This document shows, piece by piece, positions 21,993 through 36,362 of a stretch of 64,000 nucleotides of DNA (the stretch's first letter is position 1; every line of letters starts with the position of its first letter). The DNA is from Cacajao melanocephalus (lineage: Eukaryota > Chordata > Mammalia > Primates > Pitheciidae), in contig CAUYLG010022296.1 of the NCBI GenBank assembly GCA_963573385.1, forward strand, positions 1 to 64,000, read 5' to 3'. A program made the position numbers and the translations under genes. Below the pieces are notes generated by a model. The model was not told the origin of the DNA. It ran no database searches and saw nothing but the letters and a program-made list of their open reading frames with translations.

Positions 21993-24900
21993 CTAGATTT
22001 GGTGAAAAGGCAGGCTACTGGAGAGATCTTCTGAAAAAAAAGGAGATAGAAAATGTTATTGAAGAGAAATTGAAAATATTTTATTAATTTAATAAAAGCA
22101 AATGTTACTAGAAGGTATTAAATTTTTGATATGATTAGGTGAGTATGTGAGTGGGGAAAGACCTGTAACTGGAATAAGGGGGTGAAATTTCCTGTCTTTT
22201 AGTCATTTCTCCAGTACATAAACTGCTAAAAGTGTATGTCAAAGCAATGTAATAAAGGATTACCATGAAGAATTTTATGAGATTAAGCTGCAGTTAATTT
22301 CCTTATGCATTTAAGATTAATACACTGCTAATTAGAATATGCAAATAAGGCTTTCTGAAACCTAAAATATATTTCCTAGCACCTTACCCATAAATCTCAT
22401 TCAGTAACTATTTTGTTATGTAATTGGGGAATAACAGATTGATGAGCCAATCTAATTATGTGAAATTTACATGTATATGGTATTTTATAATAAAGGACAG
22501 GAACTAATGCTAAAGTAGAGGAAAGTAGCTGTAACATTCATTACAGTTATTAATTACAAAATTTAACTTAGTTTGACAGTACTTTGTGCCATACAAACTA
22601 TCAGCCATACCAAGTACTCTTACAACACATCTGGTGCATAATTGTTGGGTGAAACTGAGCCCATCAGCAATTATAGCAATTATTGGGACTCTTACATTTA
22701 CAGCTCACACACATCATACTCAAGCACGGATTTCTGGAATATTGCTGATCATCCAGGGACCTAGGTAACAACTAATTGCCTCATTATGCAAAGTGGGGAA
22801 AGGTATTCATATATCTTACATCCTCCATTCTACATTATAGACATAGAAATTCCTGTTTGATAACAAGCAACACATAAAAGCACATTAGAATTACTCTCAT
22901 TCCCAGTTAAGGGTTTTTGGTTATGGCTTTGATTTTTTAATAAAGTAAGCATCTTCATGAGGCTGGAGGACATAAAGCAATTTGAAAGCTATTATGGCTA
23001 AAAAACGTCTAAAGGTTTACACACACACAAACACAACGAAGGAATTAGGGAGGACTCTAATGATTATGCTGTTTACTACTTTGGCAAGATACCAAATGGA
23101 ATAAGAATTAAAATCCTGTTGAAAATTAATTCAGCTGAGTGGGTCAGAATGCTAAGACACATTTGGGGCATTTTCTTTCATTTAATATATAACATTTACT
23201 AATACATTCAAGTAACAAAAGTTATCTTTATACACTTCGCCTGTACTCTGTGTATTTGTCCAAAATTCCCATGAAGAACAAATGTAATTAATCCCTATTT
23301 AAACAGGTAAAAAATGAAACTTTGATATTTGCAAACTGCAATTTGTAATCGATAGTGAGAAAATGGAAACTGCAGCCTTTGCAGCCAAGTTCTGTATTCT
23401 TTCTACCTGCTTATTACCAGATCTATGTGTGTAAATAAAATTCAGCAAAGAAATACCTAAGAAGATTAGTTTTGTGGGCATTTATAGCAGGCTTAGTGAA
23501 AATATAACCAAGCCTGCCATATTAGACTACTTTTATCTTATTTTTCTTACTTTTAATCAATATGTTATTAAATTTGATTTAACTTTATGTATAAAGATAC
23601 TGGTATCAACAACAACAATTACCTCATCCATATTATGTCTCCTTCAGTCTTTTCAGAGCAGTTTGAGCAAATAAATAAAACCTTGAGGAACATAAAAGGT
23701 GCCTAACTAATAAATATGGCACATGCATTGTAATATTAAAAAGGAAGAATTCTCAACTTGTATGTACACACTCAAGCTTTTTTTTTTTTTGAGTATTCAA
23801 TTAGTGCAATAACCCTACAGAATCCATTACTATCCTGTCCTCACTGTGAACAGAGTAGAAAATGTGGCTCCTTTCTCTTCTTCTTTTGTTATTTTATGAC
23901 TTCCAAAGTCCATGGCACTCGGTGTTGATGCATGACTCATTACTAGTGTTTTAACAGAGTGAGTCAGATTCAAATTGTAAAGGCACAAGTGAATTTAAAA
24001 CATATCTTTTCATTCTTTGATAATTTCTCTGGCAATGGATGATGCAAAGAGATCATGCTGATTTGAAATTCCTGACAAAAATTAAAACTGCTTTTACCCT
24101 GTCTGGTATACTATTATTTTATTCCAACTGTGAGAAAAGTAGTAATTAGATCATCCTATTTCAACTACATGACTTTAAAGAGAACATGACAGATACAACT
24201 TTTCAACAAATTAGGCTGTTTTCTGAAATACTAACCAAGTTTGCCATTTCAGAATAAAATGTTACAAGAGCTGCTTCTGGCCCTAATGTGCCCTTATCAG
24301 CATGTGTGTTTTTAATGCGGTTAAGGTTGAACATTCATTCCAGCTTCATCTATAGATTGTCAGTATGCTTTATCACTACGGATTTTAAACACATTAAAGA
24401 AATAATTCCTTCCCCTAAAATTATTAAAGCCCCTACAAGGAACTTTAAACTTTCAAAGGAATAGTTATTTTCAAATATAAACACCACTTTGTGTCTTCAC
24501 TTTCAGATCCCTATAGAAGCCAATAAGATAAATTTGATTCAGTGGGAATTCTTAGTATTGGCCAAAATATTACATGAACAATAATATAGGAGACACTCTG
24601 TTATCTAAAATTATGCTATTTATTACTTTAGCAAGTTCCAATAGAATAATCATTGATGGCCCAGAGATGTCCCATGATCCTGAATTACCTTCTAAATTGT
24701 TACATATATTCAAGAAAATAATAATGTTAACTGCATCAGGGTCTATTCTAAGTTTCATGGAATTGGTAATACAAATATTCTATATAATCTAGCATTCTGC
24801 CTAAATATTTGATCATTTGTGACAACTACATTGAATGAGACTTTACCATACGTTTTTTAAGAAAAGGGGAAAATATAGCTTAGTTAGCTATTGATGAAAC

Positions 24901-25597
24901 CTACTAGAAGAAATTAAAATTCATAAGTTACAGTTTATCACAAAGGATTTGAATAAGTGCCGTGTTAATTCATCTTGGCTGTTACTCATTGGGTTTTACG
25001 GATGGGTAGATCATTTCCTTTTCATGTAGCTTTTAAAAACACAACCAAAAGTGAGAACTGGTTGAAAGATACCTTTAAAATACATTTCAGTTTATATTGT
25101 TGACATGAGAGAATCTGAAATATCATTTCTTCACATCCTATTTCACCTGTCATTGTCATCTCAAAAATCTATTTCCCGTTGCATAAAATCGCAGTGTTTA
25201 AAGCTATAAAGGCAAACACAGCAGTGAAGAAATTTTCCCCTGGGTCTGTTTGCCATATGCTTTAAAACAGAACTATTTGAACACCAAAACTAGCATTCTT
25301 GAACTTGTGCAGAGAGACTTTTGTTTTCTTTTCCCAGCTGCATAAGGAAAAAGAATTCAGGCTTGCAGAATATTCTTTGTATTTGAAAACCTTGCTGAAA
25401 AATCATTTTTATACGCAGAGTGATGACTCTTGCTACCTTCTTATGATTGGAAGAGTTTCAAGAGACACAAGATGGACTTGACTTCTCTTGGAAATATAAC
25501 TCAGAGTGTTCGAGAGATTTAGAAGTTATTCTTCTGTGACTTTCTAGGTACTCACTCTTAATCATAAGTAAAATATGTTTCAGATCCAAACAATGGT
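21993..25597. other. Unassigned sequence with a motif-rich part
   Basis: No transposon or exon recognised in these 3.6 kb, which is unusual against the rest of the window. The part around 22240-22800 is dense in TAAT and octamer-like motifs and is listed separately. Short ORFs at 22586-22768, 23299-23481, 23474-23674, 24570-24792 and 25299-25481 have no domain signature. Confidence 0.45.
22240..22800. promoter_or_regulatory. Candidate regulatory element rich in homeodomain/POU motifs
   Basis: Within about 60 bases lie 'cagttaatttcc', 'ttatgcattt', the palindrome CTAATTAG (22328-22335) and a perfect octamer ATGCAAAT (22339-22346). Further TAAT cores and 'ttatgcaaag' follow to 22795. The stretch is free of recognisable repeats. 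Homeodomain and POU factors bind such sites; regulatory function is only inferred, and A/T-rich DNA yields some of these motifs by chance. Confidence 0.3.
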
Positions 25598-26830
25598 GAC
25601 ATCATTCTTTCATTCATTCAAAAAAGAGTGTATTATGTTTTCACTCTGTGTCTCTTTCACAGATGTTCTTGGCACATCAGATAATACAGTGAACAAAACA
25701 GATGAAAAATTACCACCTTATAAGTCTTATATTCTACAGGGGGAATCAAAAAACAGAAACATATACATACATGCATACATATGCACATACATAAATTTAA
25801 TAGCATGGTAATAGATGGTAATACTGCTATGGAAAAACTAAAGCAAGAAAAAGGAATAGTGAGTTTAAGATGAGGTTTGGAGGGTTAAAATTTGAACAAA
25901 AATTAGGAGGAGATGAGAGTACAGATCTAATACTATCTGGGGGGAAGATTGCTGCAGGTTCTGAGACTAGCAGGTATAAAAGCCCTGAACCTGGAATTTG
26001 CTGAGGAAGAGCAAGGAGGACCATGTGGCCAGAAAGAGAAGCTAAGTAACCAGGAGTAGGGGGACAGACTTATTGAGCCTGTGTGCAATTAAAGGAGACA
26101 TTGGCTTTAAGTGAGAGGGAATGCCATTGGTGGCATTTGAACAAAGCAATGAAATGTTCTACTTAAAAGAAAAAAAAAAAAAACTTTAGCTGCTGTACAC
26201 AAAGAAGCAGAGGTGTCAGTTAGGAGATTATTGAGTATTTTAGGAAGAGGTAAGAGTGTCTCAGAGCTGGATGATAGTGATATAGGTGGTGACAATCAGA
26301 TTCTAGATATATTCTGAAGTTTGTGGCATTTAGCTTTTGTATTAAATATGAAATATGACAGAAAGGATGAGTTGAAGATATTCCATTTGAGCAAGGAAGA
26401 AGTTGCCATTTACTAAGATACAAAAGAATGTAGAAAAGGAAGGCTTGGGGAAAATGTCAGAAGTTAGCTCTAGAATCTTGAAGTTTTAAATTCGAAGTAA
26501 ATATCCACGTGGGAACATTGAGTAGGTGATTGCATATCTAAGTGTGAATTTCAGAGAAGAGGTATATACTAGAGATATACATGTAGATTTTGTCTGTGTG
26601 GAATTGGTATTTAAATCCAGGGATCTAATTAAAATCACCAAGAGAGTAATATAGATAGAGAAAGGGAAATGTTTGAAGACTGAGCCTTGCGATATCCAAG
26701 GCTTATAGTTTGTAGAGATGAGAAAAACCACAAAAGAAGACTGAGAAGGAACATCCAGTGAAGTGGAAGTAAAATCAGAAGAGTTTAAGCTGTCCTGGAA
26801 GGAGGATGGATGTCTCTGCTAAAGTGATGC
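25598..26830 (-). mobile_element. L2 LINE relic with 3' UTR and part of ORF2
   Basis: The left edge 'cattcattcaaaaaagagtg' complements the L2 3' terminus. It is followed by the complement of the L2 3' UTR ('cagtgaacaaaacagatgaa' near 25688), then by ORF2 landmarks in reverse order: 'agttaggagattattgagta', 'gttgccatttactaagatac', 'gaaggaacatccagtg'. The copy is at least 1.2 kb long, more than most L2 fragments. A run of A near 26170 and a CATA-rich patch near 25760 lie inside. Confidence 0.75.
26486..26731 (-). pseudogene. L2 reverse transcriptase fragment
   Basis: The open frame contains 'SQGSVFKHFPFSIYI', which matches the conserved L2/CR1-clade reverse transcriptase signature PQGSVLGPxLFxIY at the expected spot. 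Sequence after it drifts out of frame and catalytic residues further on are not preserved. It is an 81-residue relic that cannot encode an active enzyme. Confidence 0.65.
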
Positions 26831-26964
26831 AGTGATATTGTGAATGTAATATATTTGAAAGACACCAAGAGGAGAGATATTGGAGGCAGTAAAGTTTTAC
26901 TTAACAAAAAAGCAAGGGAAAGGGGCAGTAGACAGAGAGGGATAGGGTAAAAAAAAAAAGCCAT

Positions 26965-27240
26965 AAAATTTTTAAAGAGAGGGTTACTAATGGATACAAA
27001 TTTACAGTTAGGTAGAACTGTAAATAAGATCCATTCAATAGCTCAGTAGGGTGACCACAGTTAACATTTATCTATTGCTAGGAGAGAATAATTCAAATGT
27101 TACTAGCATAAATAAAAAGATAAATATTTAAGGCAATTGATATTCTGATTAACATAATTTGGCCTTTACAGATTACATAAAAGTATCAAATTATCATTTG
27201 TATCCCAAAAATATGAACATCTATTATGTATCAATTTAAA
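26965..27240 (+). mobile_element. L1M 3' end
   Basis: 'gggttactaatggatacaa', 'agctcagtagggtgaccaca' and 'atgaacatctattatgtatc' occur in the order of an L1MA/L1MB 3' UTR end. The copy is 5'-truncated and diverged, with an A-rich end near 27240. Confidence 0.75.
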
Positions 27241-29492
<2,252 letters not shown>

Positions 29493-30174
29493 CATAATTA
29501 CTTTGATCTACCTCTCATATAATTAAAGAAATCATCCTATCATCTTATCTATCATGTTATTCTCTTTACACATTTGTCCCATTTCTTTCCGCTCCTCTGT
29601 AGTGACCTTTTGAAATCTTCATTTGTTATTGCATTATTGTATACTGATCAAAACACTTACCAAAATATATTTTGTGCTAAACATTTCATTGCGCACTATG
29701 AATGATTACAAATAAAACACAGCTTCAGCTCTGAAGGTATGACACAGATAAATATGACTGTGAAAATTTTGTGTGATTAAAGATAAGTGAGATTATTGAG
29801 GAAAGTAAGTTTTCCTAGAATCAGGATTTAAATTAGGGGATATTCACAGAAAGAATGAAAAATTTCAAATTGGAGGAGAAGGGAGTAGGCGGAAAAGCTG
29901 GATTTGACCACTATGACTAGCCCCCACCCCTTTTATTTCAGCAATATTTTTCTTTAAACTAAAACAAGTGCTTGACTGAGTCAAGCAAATTATGCCAGTT
30001 ATGCATAATTATGCAAATTATGCCAGTTTTTTCTCTCTGTAGATTGTGTGGCCTGAGGAACCACAGTGTAGGAACCAATGAGTGCCAAGCATCCCTCACC
30101 AAGTTCCCCTTCCAGTTTCCCTTCCTTCCCTTCTTCTTCATTGTCTACAGAGGATGCTCAGAAAAGAATCTTAT
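29493..30174. other. Unassigned sequence with small palindromes
   Basis: No repeat family recognised. Around 29970-30025 are 'gcttgac-tga-gtcaagc', a 'gcataattatgc' palindrome and a doubled 'caaattatgccag'. Confidence 0.4.
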
Positions 30175-30520
30175 TGCCCCCTTTTCCAATGACTTACAGG
30201 ATAAATTCCATATCCTTAGCATCACCCACACTTTTCTCTGTGTTGTGGCCTTGTTTCATTAAGGTTTCCTTGCTCTACCGGTAGTTTCCTTTCTCCAAAA
30301 TGACTTTTTCCCCTGTCCACCAGGCAAACTGCCGAATATTTCAAGATGCAACTCAGATACCACCGTCTTTATAAACTCTTCCCTTAGGCAAAATGACTAA
30401 TATTTTCTCTGCTTCTTTAAAACTAAACAGGCTCCTTTCATTTTATTGAATTTATGTGTAGCTTTCCTTCTCCTGTGAGAGTTTTGAAGTCAGGGGCTCT
30501 TCACTCATCATTACATCAGT
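30175..30520 (+). repeat. L2 LINE 3' fragment
   Basis: 'ataaattccatatccttagc', 'tttcaagatgcaactcagat' and 'aaactcttcccttaggcaa' follow the L2 ORF2 end and 3' UTR in forward order. The reading closes near 'gagagttttgaagtcagggg'. Confidence 0.7.
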
Positions 30521-30534
30521 ACATCATTACCAAC

Positions 30535-30700
30535 CAATTACTGCCTCTCAGACATTGTACCAGGTGTTTACGATGATGGTGACCAAAACCATACATAGAC
30601 CTTTGCTTCATGAAGTTTATCAAGGAATAAAAAAGATATCCATAAATTATACAAATAATATATCGCAAAGGATAATTGCACAGGAATATGAAACAAGATC
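30535..30700 (-). repeat. Possible L2 3' UTR fragment
   Basis: 'cattgtaccaggtgtttacg', 'gaccaaaaccatacatagac' resemble the complement of the L2 3' UTR, as seen again at 25670-25720. If right, two L2 3' ends converge here. Confidence 0.4.
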
Positions 30701-31640
30701 AAGGAGATCAAATAGATTCTGGGCTGTTGGGTGGGAGGCAACATTAGGAGTCAGGATTTGTATGTATATATGCTTTTCTTTGGATAAATTGGAATCATTT
30801 AAAGTTTTTCTTTTGGTTATCATTGTATATTTGAATAATGCAGTTAATCATCCACTTTGATCTGTATTAGCCTTAAATTGAATATTTTGATTCTCCACTG
30901 TAGAGATGAAAAAATTAAATTGTATTTGCAATGTAATTATTATTTCCTATACTTCTACCTACTCTGTCTCAAAATTTCGGTTAGTTACTTTATTATTTCA
31001 GTTTTTCCAGCAGTTACCTTTATATAGTGGTATACTTGTGACTGACTTTTAAGTCTAATTGCAGAACAAATTTTGGCTGATAATTTTTGTTTTTTAATGA
31101 GTAAAACAAAGGGAAAATGGTGAAGATGAATGTCAGAACTGTACTCATTCATCAAAGATGTAAATGACTTAATCATAGATCACATTAATGCAATTAGATT
31201 AATTTGATTGATTAATTCAATTATGATTGCTTGGTCATAGATTAGGTTTTAAGTTCTGAAACAAGATTTTCTCAATTTTTTTGTGCTATTCTCTATGTAA
31301 TGACCATCATTATCAATCCAACGCCACAGCACACTTTTAAGTTTCATCTGTATTATTAACATTTTCTTCCTTTCTCTCTTCAGTTTGACAGTCAATAAGT
31401 CAAACCCTGACTTGCAGCATTTTTCAATTTCCCTGGTATAAATATTCCCAGTGTGGCTTATTTAAAGCTTCCAGCCTACCCTCATGGAATGCAGAAAAGG
31501 AAATGTATGGGCACCAGCAGCATACCACAATGTAGGATTTCCCCCACACATTTGCAGTGTCAAGAGCATAGGTCATAGTAAAGTGTAGTAAAATCCATAA
31601 CTTACTTAACTGCAAATGTATATGCTTAATGTTTTCAATT
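30701..31640. other. Unassigned sequence
   Basis: No repeat family or exon recognised. A 24-base segment at 31306-31329 recurs with one change at 31808-31831 and is listed separately. Confidence 0.4.
31306..31329 (+). repeat. Ectopic copy of a 24-base L1M segment
   Basis: 'atcattatcaatccaacgcc' plus 'acag' matches 31808-31831 with a single C/T difference. The second copy lies inside L1M; this one has no L1 around it. Confidence 0.8.
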
Positions 31641-33419
31641 AATATACTCTATTTTATTTTTAGGTAAGTTTTAGGTTTACAGCAAAATTAAGCGGAAAAT
31701 ACAGAGTTTCCATACTCCCCCATCCTCACACATGCAGCCTCCCCCACTATCAACATCCCACACCGGAATGGTTTGATTTGTTACAATCAATAAACCTACA
31801 CTGACACATCATTATCAATCCAATGCCACAGTTTACATTAGGGTTCACCCTTGGTGTTGTACATGCATGGGTTTTGACAAATGTATAATGACATGTGCCG
31901 ACTATTGTAGTATTACACAGAATACTTTCAGTGCCCTAAAAATCCTCTGCTCTACTTGTTTAGCACTCTGCTTCTCCAAACTCTGACAACTATTGATCTT
32001 TTTACTGTCTCTATGGTTTTGCCTTTTCCAGAATGTCATATACTCAGAATTATACAGTATTGCCTTTTCAAATTGACTTCTTTGATGTAATAATATGCAT
32101 TTAAGCTTCCTTTGTGTCTTTTCAAGGCTCAATATCTCATTTCACTTTAGCATTGAATAATTTGTCATTGCAATGTACCACAGTTTACTTATCCACTTAA
32201 CTACTGAAGGACATCTTGATTGCTTCTATTGGCAATTATGAATACAGTTACTATAAACATCCCTGCACAGGCTTTTGTGTGAGCATAAGTTTTCAGCTCC
32301 TTTGGGTAAACACCATACAACGTAATTGCTGTATCCTATGGTAACAGGAAGTTCAGGTTTGTAACACACTACCAAAACTATCTTCCAAAGTGGCCACACC
32401 ATTTTCCATTTTCACCAGCAATAAGAGTTCCTGTTGCTTCACATTCTTTGCAGTATTTGGTGTTCTCAGTGTTCTAGATTTTGGCCATTTTAATAGACAT
32501 GCAGTAGTATCTAATTGTCATTTTAATCTGCATTTCTCTGATGACGTGAGCATTTATTCTTATGCTTATTTGCCATCTGTATATCTTCTTTAATGAAGTC
32601 TCTCAAGATATATGGAGCATTTTTAATTGAGTTGTTTTCTTATTGTGTTTTAAGAAGGCTTTTTTGGTATAGTTTGGATGACGCTTCTCTATCAGATATC
32701 TTTTACAAAATATATATATTTTATTACACTTTAGGTTCTGGCATACATGTGCAGAACATGCAGGATTGTTGCATAGGTACATACATGGCAATGTGGTTTG
32801 CTACCTCCATCCCCATCACCTATATCTGGCATTTCTCCCCATGTTATTCCTCCCCTACTCCCTATCCCCTGCTGTCCCTCCCTTAGATCCCCTCCCCACA
32901 GACCCTAGTGTGTGATGCTCCCCTCCCTGTGTCCATGTGTTCTCATTGTTCGACACCTGCCTGAGTGAGAACATGCAGTGTTTGATTTTCTGTTCTTGTG
33001 TCAGTTTGCTGAGAATGATGGTTTCCAGATTCATTCACATCCCTAAAAAGGACATGAACTCATCGTTTTTTATGGCTGCATAGTATTCTGTGGTGTATAT
33101 GTGCCACATTTTCCCTGTCTAGTCTATCATCAATGGGTATTTGAGTTGGTTCCAGGTCTTTGCTATTGTAAACAGTGCCTCAATGAACATACATGTGCAT
33201 GTGTCTTTATAATGGAATGATTTATAATCCTTTGGATATATACTCAGTAATGGGATTGCTGGATCAAATGGGATTTCTGTTTCTAGGTCCTTGAAGAACC
33301 TCCACACTGTCTTCCACAATGGTTGAACTAATTTACACTTCCAACAGTGTAAAAGTATTCCTATTTCTCCACATCCTCTTCAGCATCTGTTGTCTTCAGA
33401 TTTTTTAATGATCACCATT

Positions 33420-34339
33420 CTAACTGGCGTGAGATTGTGTCTCAATCTGGTTTTGATTTGCATTTCTCTCACGATCAGTGATGATGAGCATTTTTTCATG
33501 TTTGGTGGCCTCATATACGTCTTCTTTAGAAAAGTGTCTGTTCTTTTGATCTTGCTCCTCTAGCTCTTTCAATTTTGATGATAGGGTGTCGATTTTAGAT
33601 CTTTCCTTGCTCCTCATGTGGGCATTTATTGCTATAAATTTTCCTCTAGACACTGCTTTAAATGTGTCCCGGGGATTCTGGTGTGTTGTGTCTTTGTTCC
33701 CATTGGTTTCGAAGAACATCTTTATTTCTGCCTTCATTTCATTGTTTATCCAGTCAACATTCAAAAGCCAGTTGTTCAGTTTCCATGAAGTTGTGTGGTT
33801 CCGAGTTCGTTTCTTAATCCTGAGTTCTAATTTGATTGCACTGTGGTCTGAGAGACTGTTTGTTATGATTTCCATTTTTTGCATTTGCTGAAGAGTGATT
33901 TACTTCTAATTATGTGGTTGATTTTAGAGTAGCTGTGATGTGGAGCTGAGAAGAATGTATATTCTGTGGATTTGGGGTGGAGAGTTCTGTAAATGTCTAT
34001 TAGGTTTGCTTGGTCCAGATCTGAGTTCAAGTCCTGGATATCCTTGTTAATTTTCTGTGTTATTGATCTGTCTAATATTGACAGTGGAGTGTTAAAGTCT
34101 CCCACTATTATTGTGTGGGAGTCTAAGTCTCTTTGTAGGTCATTAAGAACTTGCTTTATGTAGCTGGGTGTGCCTGTATTGGGTGTGTATATATTTAGGA
34201 TCATTAGCTCTTCTTGTTGCATTGATCCTTTTACCATTATGTAATGTCCTTCTTTGTCTCTTTTGATCTTTGTTGGTTTACAATCTATTTTATCAGACAC
34301 TAGGATTGCCACCCCTGTTTTTTTTTTTTTCCTCACCAT
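33420..34339 (-). pseudogene. L1 ORF2 relic: endonuclease fused to C-terminus, RT absent
   Basis: ORF2 normally encodes an AP-like endonuclease, a reverse transcriptase and a Cys-rich C-terminus. Here the frame ending at 33863 shows endonuclease motifs VGDFNTPLS and HHSYSKINH (the family has KIDH, so the Asp is replaced). A second open frame (33884 down to 33420) starts with [11 protein letters not shown], the last endonuclease motif. It runs to [11 protein letters not shown] and then, without a break in frame, into [16 protein letters not shown], which belongs near the ORF2 C-terminus. The whole reverse transcriptase domain between these points is missing. A frameshift separates the two endonuclease parts. 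The product, if ever made, would lack polymerase activity. Confidence 0.85.
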
Positions 34340-34921
34340 CTTCTTGGTAAATCTTCCTTGATCCCTTTATTTTGAGCCTACGTGTATCCTTGCATGTGAG
34401 ATGGGTTTCCTAGATATAGCACACTGATGAGTTTTGACTTTTTATCCAATCTGCCAGTCTGTGTCTTTTGATTGAGACATTTAGTCCGTTTACATTTAAG
34501 GGTAATATTGTTATGTGTGAATTTGATCCTGCCATTTGGATGCTAGCTGGTTGTTTTGCCTGTTAGTCGATGCCGTTTTCTCATTGTGCCGATGCTCTTT
34601 ACCATTGGGTATGTTTTTGGAGTGGCTGGTACTGGTTGTTCCTTTCTATGTTAAGTGCTTCTTTCAGGAGCTCTTGTAAGGCAGGCCTTGTGTGGATGAA
34701 ATCTCTGAGCAAGTGCTTGTCTATAAAGGATTTTATGTCTCCTTTGCTTATGAAGCTTAGTTTGGCTGGATATGAAATTCTAGGTTGAAAGTTCTTTTCT
34801 TAAAGGATATTGAATATTGGCCCCCACTCTCTTCTGGCTTGTGGGGTTTCTGCCAAGAGATCCACTATGAGTCTGATAGGCTTCCCTTTGTGGGTAAACC
34901 AACCTTTCTCTCTGGCTGCCC

Positions 34922-35158
34922 TTAGCATTTTTCCTTCAATTGAACCCTGGTGAATCTGATGATTATGTGCTTTGGGGTTGCTCTGCTTGAGGAATATCTC
35001 TGTGGTGTTCTCTGTATTTCCTGGACTTGAATATTGGACTGCCTTGCTAGGTTGGGGAAGTTCTCCTGGATAATATCCTGAAGAGTGTTTACCAGCTTGG
35101 ATTCATTCTCTCCATCACATTCAGGTACACCTATCAAATGTAGATTAGGTCTTTTCAC
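34922..35158 (-). pseudogene. L1 ORF1 fragment
   Basis: The frame contains KRPNLHLIGVPECDGEN and DIIQENFPNLARQSN, characteristic of the L1 ORF1p RNA-recognition and C-terminal domains. ORF1 is broken by stops on both sides. It belongs to the L1 at 32708-36777. Confidence 0.85.
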
Positions 35159-36267
35159 ATAATCCCATATTTCTTGAAGGTTTTGTTCATTTCTTTTTAC
35201 TTTTTTCTCTAATCTTGATTTCTCATTTTATTTCATTGAGTTGATCTTCAATCTCTGATATCCTTTCTTCTGCTTGGTCAATTCAGCTATTGAATCTTGT
35301 GTATGCTTCATGAAGTTCTCATGTTGTGTTTTTCAGCTCCATCAATTCATTTATATTCCTCTCTAAGCTGTTTATTCTCATTAGCATTTCGTCAAACCTT
35401 TTTTCAAGGTTCTTCGTTTCCTTGCATTGGGTTAGAACATGTTCTTTTAGCTCAGAGAAGTTTGTTATTACTCAGTTTCTGAAGCCTGTTTCTGTCAATT
35501 CATCAGACTCATTCTCCGTGCAGCCTTGTTCCCTTGCTGGTGAGGAGGTGTGATCCCTTGGAGGAGGAGGTGTGTTCTGGTTTTGGGTATTTCATCCTTT
35601 TTATGCTGGTTTCTTCCCATCTTTGTGGATTTATCTACCTGTAGTCTTTGTAGTTGGTGACTTTCAGGTGGGGTTTCTGAGTGGATATCCTTTGTGTTGA
35701 TGATGAAGTTATTTCTTTCTGTTTTCTAGTTTTCCTTCCAACAGGCCCCTCTGCTGTAGGACTGCTGGAGGTCCATTCCAGACCCTGCTTGCCTGGGGAT
35801 CATCTGTGGTGGCTGCAGAACAGTAAAAGTTGCTACCAGTTTCTTATTCTGTTATCTTTGTCCCAGAATGATACCTGCCAGATATCAGCCTGAGCTCTCC
35901 TTTATGAGGTGTCTCTTTGGATATACAGGGGTTGGGGAGCTGCTTGAGGAGACAGTCTGTCCCTTATAGGAGCTCAAGTGCTGAGCTGTGAGCTCTGTTG
36001 TTCCGTTCAGAGCTGCTGGGCAGGTACATTTAAGTCTGCTGTAGCAAAGCTCATAACCACCTTTTTTCCCAGGTTCTCTGTCCTGGGAAGATGCGGCTTT
36101 ATTTATAAGTTCCTGATGTGCTGCTGCCTTTTTTCATAGATTCCCTGCCCAGCAAGGAGGTAGCCTAGTCACAGTCTGCCAGCAGAGGTGTTGCTGAGCT
36201 GCCATGGGCTCTGCCCAGCTGCTGTGTGAACTTCCTTGTGGTTTTGTTTATAGAGGTATAGTTAGAA

Positions 36268-36362
36268 CTGCCTCAGTAATGGTGGGCTGCCTCAGTAATG
36301 GGAAACTGTCTCTGTAATGGCAGACTGCCTTGGCAGTGGTGGACTGCCTCAGTAATGGTGGA
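36268..36362. repeat. Five tandem 19-base units in an L1 5' UTR
   Basis: Units start at 36268, 36287, 36306, 36325 and 36344. The best ones read 'ctgcctcagtaatggtgg' plus G or A; the third and fourth are more diverged. The array ends where 'tgccctccgcccc' begins. Confidence 0.93.

Noticed and set aside
29970..30025. Cluster of small palindromes and a 13-base direct repeat
   Set aside because: Short and A/T-rich; expected by chance at this scale and not linked to a transposon boundary.
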